43,540 nucleotides of DNA from an uncultured Faecalibacterium sp. (lineage in GTDB: Bacteria; Bacillota; Clostridia; Oscillospirales; Ruminococcaceae): the NCBI GenBank assembly GCA_934561115.1, contig CAKTFS010000017.1:1-43540 (forward strand), given 5' to 3'. Positions within the stretch are counted from its first letter, which is position 1. Every line of letters begins with the position of its first letter. Both the position numbers and the translations under genes were made by a program. The notes beneath the pieces are model-generated. The model was not told the origin of the DNA, did not search any database, and saw nothing but the letters and a program-made list of their open reading frames with translations. This document shows, piece by piece, positions 41,445-43,540 of the stretch.

Positions 41445-42863
41445 ATGAAGATCCTGTATGCTGCTTCAGAAGCCAATCCCTTTGCCAAATCCGGCGGTCT
41501 GGCCGATGTGGCAGGTGCCCTGCCCAAAGCGCTGGTCAAGGACGGCGTGGACGCCCGCGTCATTATGCCCCTGTACGGCGATTTGAAGTACCGCGATAAG
41601 CTGGAATACGTCACCAACTACTCCGTGCCTGTGGGCTGGCGCAGCCAGTACTGCGGCCTGTTCAAGGCCGATGTGGACGGCGTGACCTACTACTTCCTGG
41701 ACAACGAGTATTACTTCAAGCGCCGCGGTCTGTACGGCTTCTACGATGACGGCGAGCGCTTTGCCTTCTTCTCCCGCGCCGTGCTGGAGACTTTGTTCTA
41801 CATCGACTTCACCCCCGATATCATCAACTGCAACGACTGGCAGACCGCTCTGGTGCCGGTGTACCTGAACCTGTACTATCGTCATCTGGACAAGTTCAAC
41901 CGCATCAAGACCGTGTTCACCATCCACAACATTGCCTATCAGGGCAAGTACGGCACCGATATTCTGGAGGACACCTGCGGCATCGGCCACCGGGACCAGC
42001 ATATCGTGGAGTACGACGGCTGCGCCAACTTCATGAAGGGCGCTTTCGAGACCGCCGACAAGATCACCACCGTCAGCCCCACCTACGCACAGGAGATCCT
42101 GGACCCGTGGTTCAGCTACGGTCTGGACGCTCTGCTGCGTGAGAAGCAGTACAAGCTGTGCGGCATCCTGAACGGCATCGACATGGACGCCAACGACCCC
42201 GCCACCGACAAGAACATCCCCTTCAATTACAGCATCAAGACCTTCGAGACCGGCAAGGCCAAGTGCAAGGAAGCTTTGCAGGACAGGTTCGGTCTGAATA
42301 AAGACGGAAGCCCCGTCTTTGGCATGGTCAGCCGCATGGTGGGCATGAAGGGCTTTGACCTTGTGCAGAGCATCGCTGACGGTCTGGTGGACCGCGGCAT
42401 CCAGCTGGTCATTCTGGGCAGCGGCGAGGGCCAGTACGAGAACTTCTTCTCCGACCTGTGCGCCCGTCACCCGGGCCGCGTAGGCACCTACATCGGCTTC
42501 GAGCCCAAGCTCTCGCAGGAGATCTACGCCGGCGCAGACGCCTTCATCATGCCCTCCAAGAGCGAGCCCTGCGGTCTGGCACAGATGGTGGCCTGCCGTT
42601 ACGGCACACCTCCCATCGTCCGCGAGACCGGCGGCCTGCGCGACTCCATCCACGACAGCACCATGGGTGACGGCAACGGCTTTACCTTTGCCGGTTACAA
42701 CGCCCACGAGCTGTATGTGGCCTGCTGCAACGCACAGGATGCCTACAACAACAAGGAAAACTGGAAGAACCTCGTGCGTCACTGCATGGAGTGCGATTTC
42801 AGCTGGGACGTTTCCGCCAAGAGCTACGAGGGTCTGTACAACGAGACCGCAAACCTCTGGTAA
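41445..42863 (+). CDS. glgA: Glycogen synthase (ADP-glucose)
   Basis: A 472-residue GT5 enzyme that extends alpha-1,4-glucan from ADP-glucose. The N-terminal donor-site motif KSGGLADVAGALPKAL is intact (KTGGL-type). Other landmarks are NDWQTALVPVYL, FTIHNIAYQGKYG, LNGIDMDANDPATD, MVSRMVGMKGFDL and the C-terminal MPSKSEPCGLAQMVACRYGT with the acid/base-region Glu. AAGGAG precedes ATG 41445; the frame opens earlier but would run through the hairpins. It ends the glycogen operon, before a strong terminator. Confidence 0.97.
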   Translation: MKILYAASEANPFAKSGGLADVAGALPKALVKDGVDARVIMPLYGDLKYRDKLEYVTNYSVPVGWRSQYCGLFKADVDGVTYYFLDNEYYFKRRGLYGFYDDGERFAFFSRAVLETLFYIDFTPDIINCNDWQTALVPVYLNLYYRHLDKFNRIKTVFTIHNIAYQGKYGTDILEDTCGIGHRDQHIVEYDGCANFMKGAFETADKITTVSPTYAQEILDPWFSYGLDALLREKQYKLCGILNGIDMDANDPATDKNIPFNYSIKTFETGKAKCKEALQDRFGLNKDGSPVFGMVSRMVGMKGFDLVQSIADGLVDRGIQLVILGSGEGQYENFFSDLCARHPGRVGTYIGFEPKLSQEIYAGADAFIMPSKSEPCGLAQMVACRYGTPPIVRETGGLRDSIHDSTMGDGNGFTFAGYNAHELYVACCNAQDAYNNKENWKNLVRHCMECDFSWDVSAKSYEGLYNETANLW

Positions 42864-42887
42864 GTCCTGAACCCCAAAGCACCCGCC

Positions 42888-42921
42888 GGGGCTGCCGCAC
42901 AAACGTGCGGCAGCCCCTTTT
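42888..42921 (+). terminator. Terminator of the glycogen operon
   Basis: GGGGCTGCCGCAC (42888-42900), loop AAAC, GTGCGGCAGCCCC (42905-42917), then TTTT and GCGT. The helix is identical to the ackA terminator at 11851. Confidence 0.95.
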
Positions 42922-42928
42922 GCGTAGG

Positions 42929-43334
42929 ACGATTTAAAATGGCTTCCGCTTCGCTCTAGCCATATTCAGCGGAAAAATTATTTTAAATTTCGCGTTTGTC
43001 GCGCTCTGCGGAGCGCTCCAAACGCATTTTCACAGATGGGGTCGCAAAGGTAAACTGCATTTGCAGTACCTGCTTCCTGCGGAAGCGGCGGCACTGCTGG
43101 CAGAGTCCTCTCTCACCCAAATATCGATGCACGAATGTGAACACAGATCCACAGAAGTCTACCCTGCCGCGCGACTGTTTCCGTAGGAAACCAGCGCGGC
43201 AGCTGCCGTTTTTCGTTACGACCCCTCCCGTGAAAAAGTAGTTTCGAAACGCCCGCAGGCGTTTCGAAACTACAAATAAAAATAATCTTTCCGCTGATGA
43301 TGCGCAGAGCAACGCGGAGCGCATTTAAAATCGT
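42929..43334 (-). mobile_element. MITE-like element, copy B (406 bp, inverted relative to copy A)
   Basis: It begins ACGATTTAAAATGGCTTCCG at 42929 and ends at 43334 with the inverted counterpart. Read on the minus strand it follows copy A: terminal repeat, a 16-bp hairpin (43238-43253 with 43258-43273) with loop TGCG on that strand, a variable core, a hairpin GCGTTTG...CAAACGC (42992-43025) with GA/GA internal loop and CGCA loop, terminal repeat. The core is longer than in copy A and holds extra hairpins (for example GCCGCGC/GCGCGGC at about 43166-43200). No protein-coding gene is evident. Confidence 0.72.
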
Positions 43335-43376
43335 CACCCCGCCGGGGAGCCGGCCTTTCACTGTTTTTTACACTCT

Positions 43377-43403
43377 GCACAAACTTTTCTGCAAAGTTTG
43401 TGC
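43377..43403. repeat. Perfect 11-bp hairpin near the right edge
   Basis: GCACAAACTTT (43377-43387) and AAAGTTTGTGC (43393-43403) flank TCTGC. Three further GCACAA-like words follow within 50 bp (43403-43447), so this may be a regulator-binding cluster for the next gene, beyond the window. Confidence 0.45.
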
Positions 43404-43504
43404 AATGATGTGCCCACAGGCGCACAATGTGTGTTATCAGCGCACAATCATGGAATCAGTCTGAACAAACTATGAAATTTTACTATATTTCGGTGGAGAA
43501 TTGA

Positions 43505-43533
43505 TTGCAATATCCAACGCTTTGAAGTATACT
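43505..43533 (+). promoter_or_regulatory. Promoter of a gene beyond the window
   Basis: TTGCAA (43505-43510) and TATACT (43528-43533) are separated by 17 bp at the right edge. The gene it drives is not in view. Confidence 0.6.
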
Positions 43534-43540
43534 GGGAGCA

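Overview
The window reads as chromosomal DNA of a GC-rich gut Firmicute. It has Gram-positive ribosome binding sites (AGGAGG), sigma-A promoters of the TTGACA-17-TATAAT type, a four-gene glgB-glgC-glgD-glgA glycogen operon, acetate kinase beside TmcAL, AgrC/AgrA-like signalling and a CDP-glycerol transferase. Gene content and base composition fit Oscillospiraceae/Ruminococcaceae. Faecalibacterium is my best guess, from memory of the family and not from a search. No rRNA, tRNA, CRISPR array, integrase or transposase gene was found.

Layout. 1-510: two tandem copies of a structured, terminator-ended RNA-like unit. 589-2503: MarR repressor and MATE exporter behind one operator-bearing promoter. 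2698-3521: divergent cupin and HxlR regulator with a two-site operator. 3632-5134: glycerol kinase. 5463-7474: LytTR response regulator and GHKL sensor kinase. 7500-7708: a palindromic repeat and a bidirectional terminator. 7728-10388: a stand-alone GltD/NfnB-like flavoprotein and TmcAL, both leftward. 10632-11828: acetate kinase, followed by a MITE-like element. 12473-12760: a small zinc-ribbon protein. 12851-22656: a leftward operon for a surface polysaccharide or teichoic-acid-like polymer (metallophosphoesterase, two Wzz-like proteins, three glycosyltransferases, an acyltransferase, a CDP-glycerol transferase). 22758-23703: a more A/T-rich islet with an XRE regulator divergent from a Tat-exported lipoprotein. 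23773-28153: leftward operon ending in alr and lepA. 28467-29311: rplM-rpsI. 29429-34464: leftward phage-type receptor-binding and lysis cassette without head, tail-tube or packaging genes. 34875-36244: a G5/3D cell-wall protein behind a long leader with competing hairpins. 36526-42863: the glycogen operon. 42888-43540: terminator, a second and inverted MITE-like element, and a promoter for a gene outside the window.

How the genes work together. The glycogen genes make ADP-glucose (GlgC/GlgD), polymerise it (GlgA) and branch it (GlgB). The GlgB here carries an unusual 121-residue Lys/Ala-rich tail. AckA and TmcAL both use acetate and share a divergent promoter region. The surface-polymer operon pairs a plain Wzz-like protein with a second one fused to a degenerate GGDEF domain, but lacks an initiating transferase, flippase and polymerase. 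The phage-type cassette is tightly packed and bounded by host genes, so it is either a prophage remnant or a domesticated module.

The observations I rate highest are: the MITE-like family, whose two copies differ by base-pair-preserving changes in two hairpins; the leader of the 3D-domain gene, with four alternating copies of one pairing core and the ribosome binding site in a hairpin loop; the Wzz-GGDEF fusion; the GlgB tail; and the tandem structured RNAs at the left edge.
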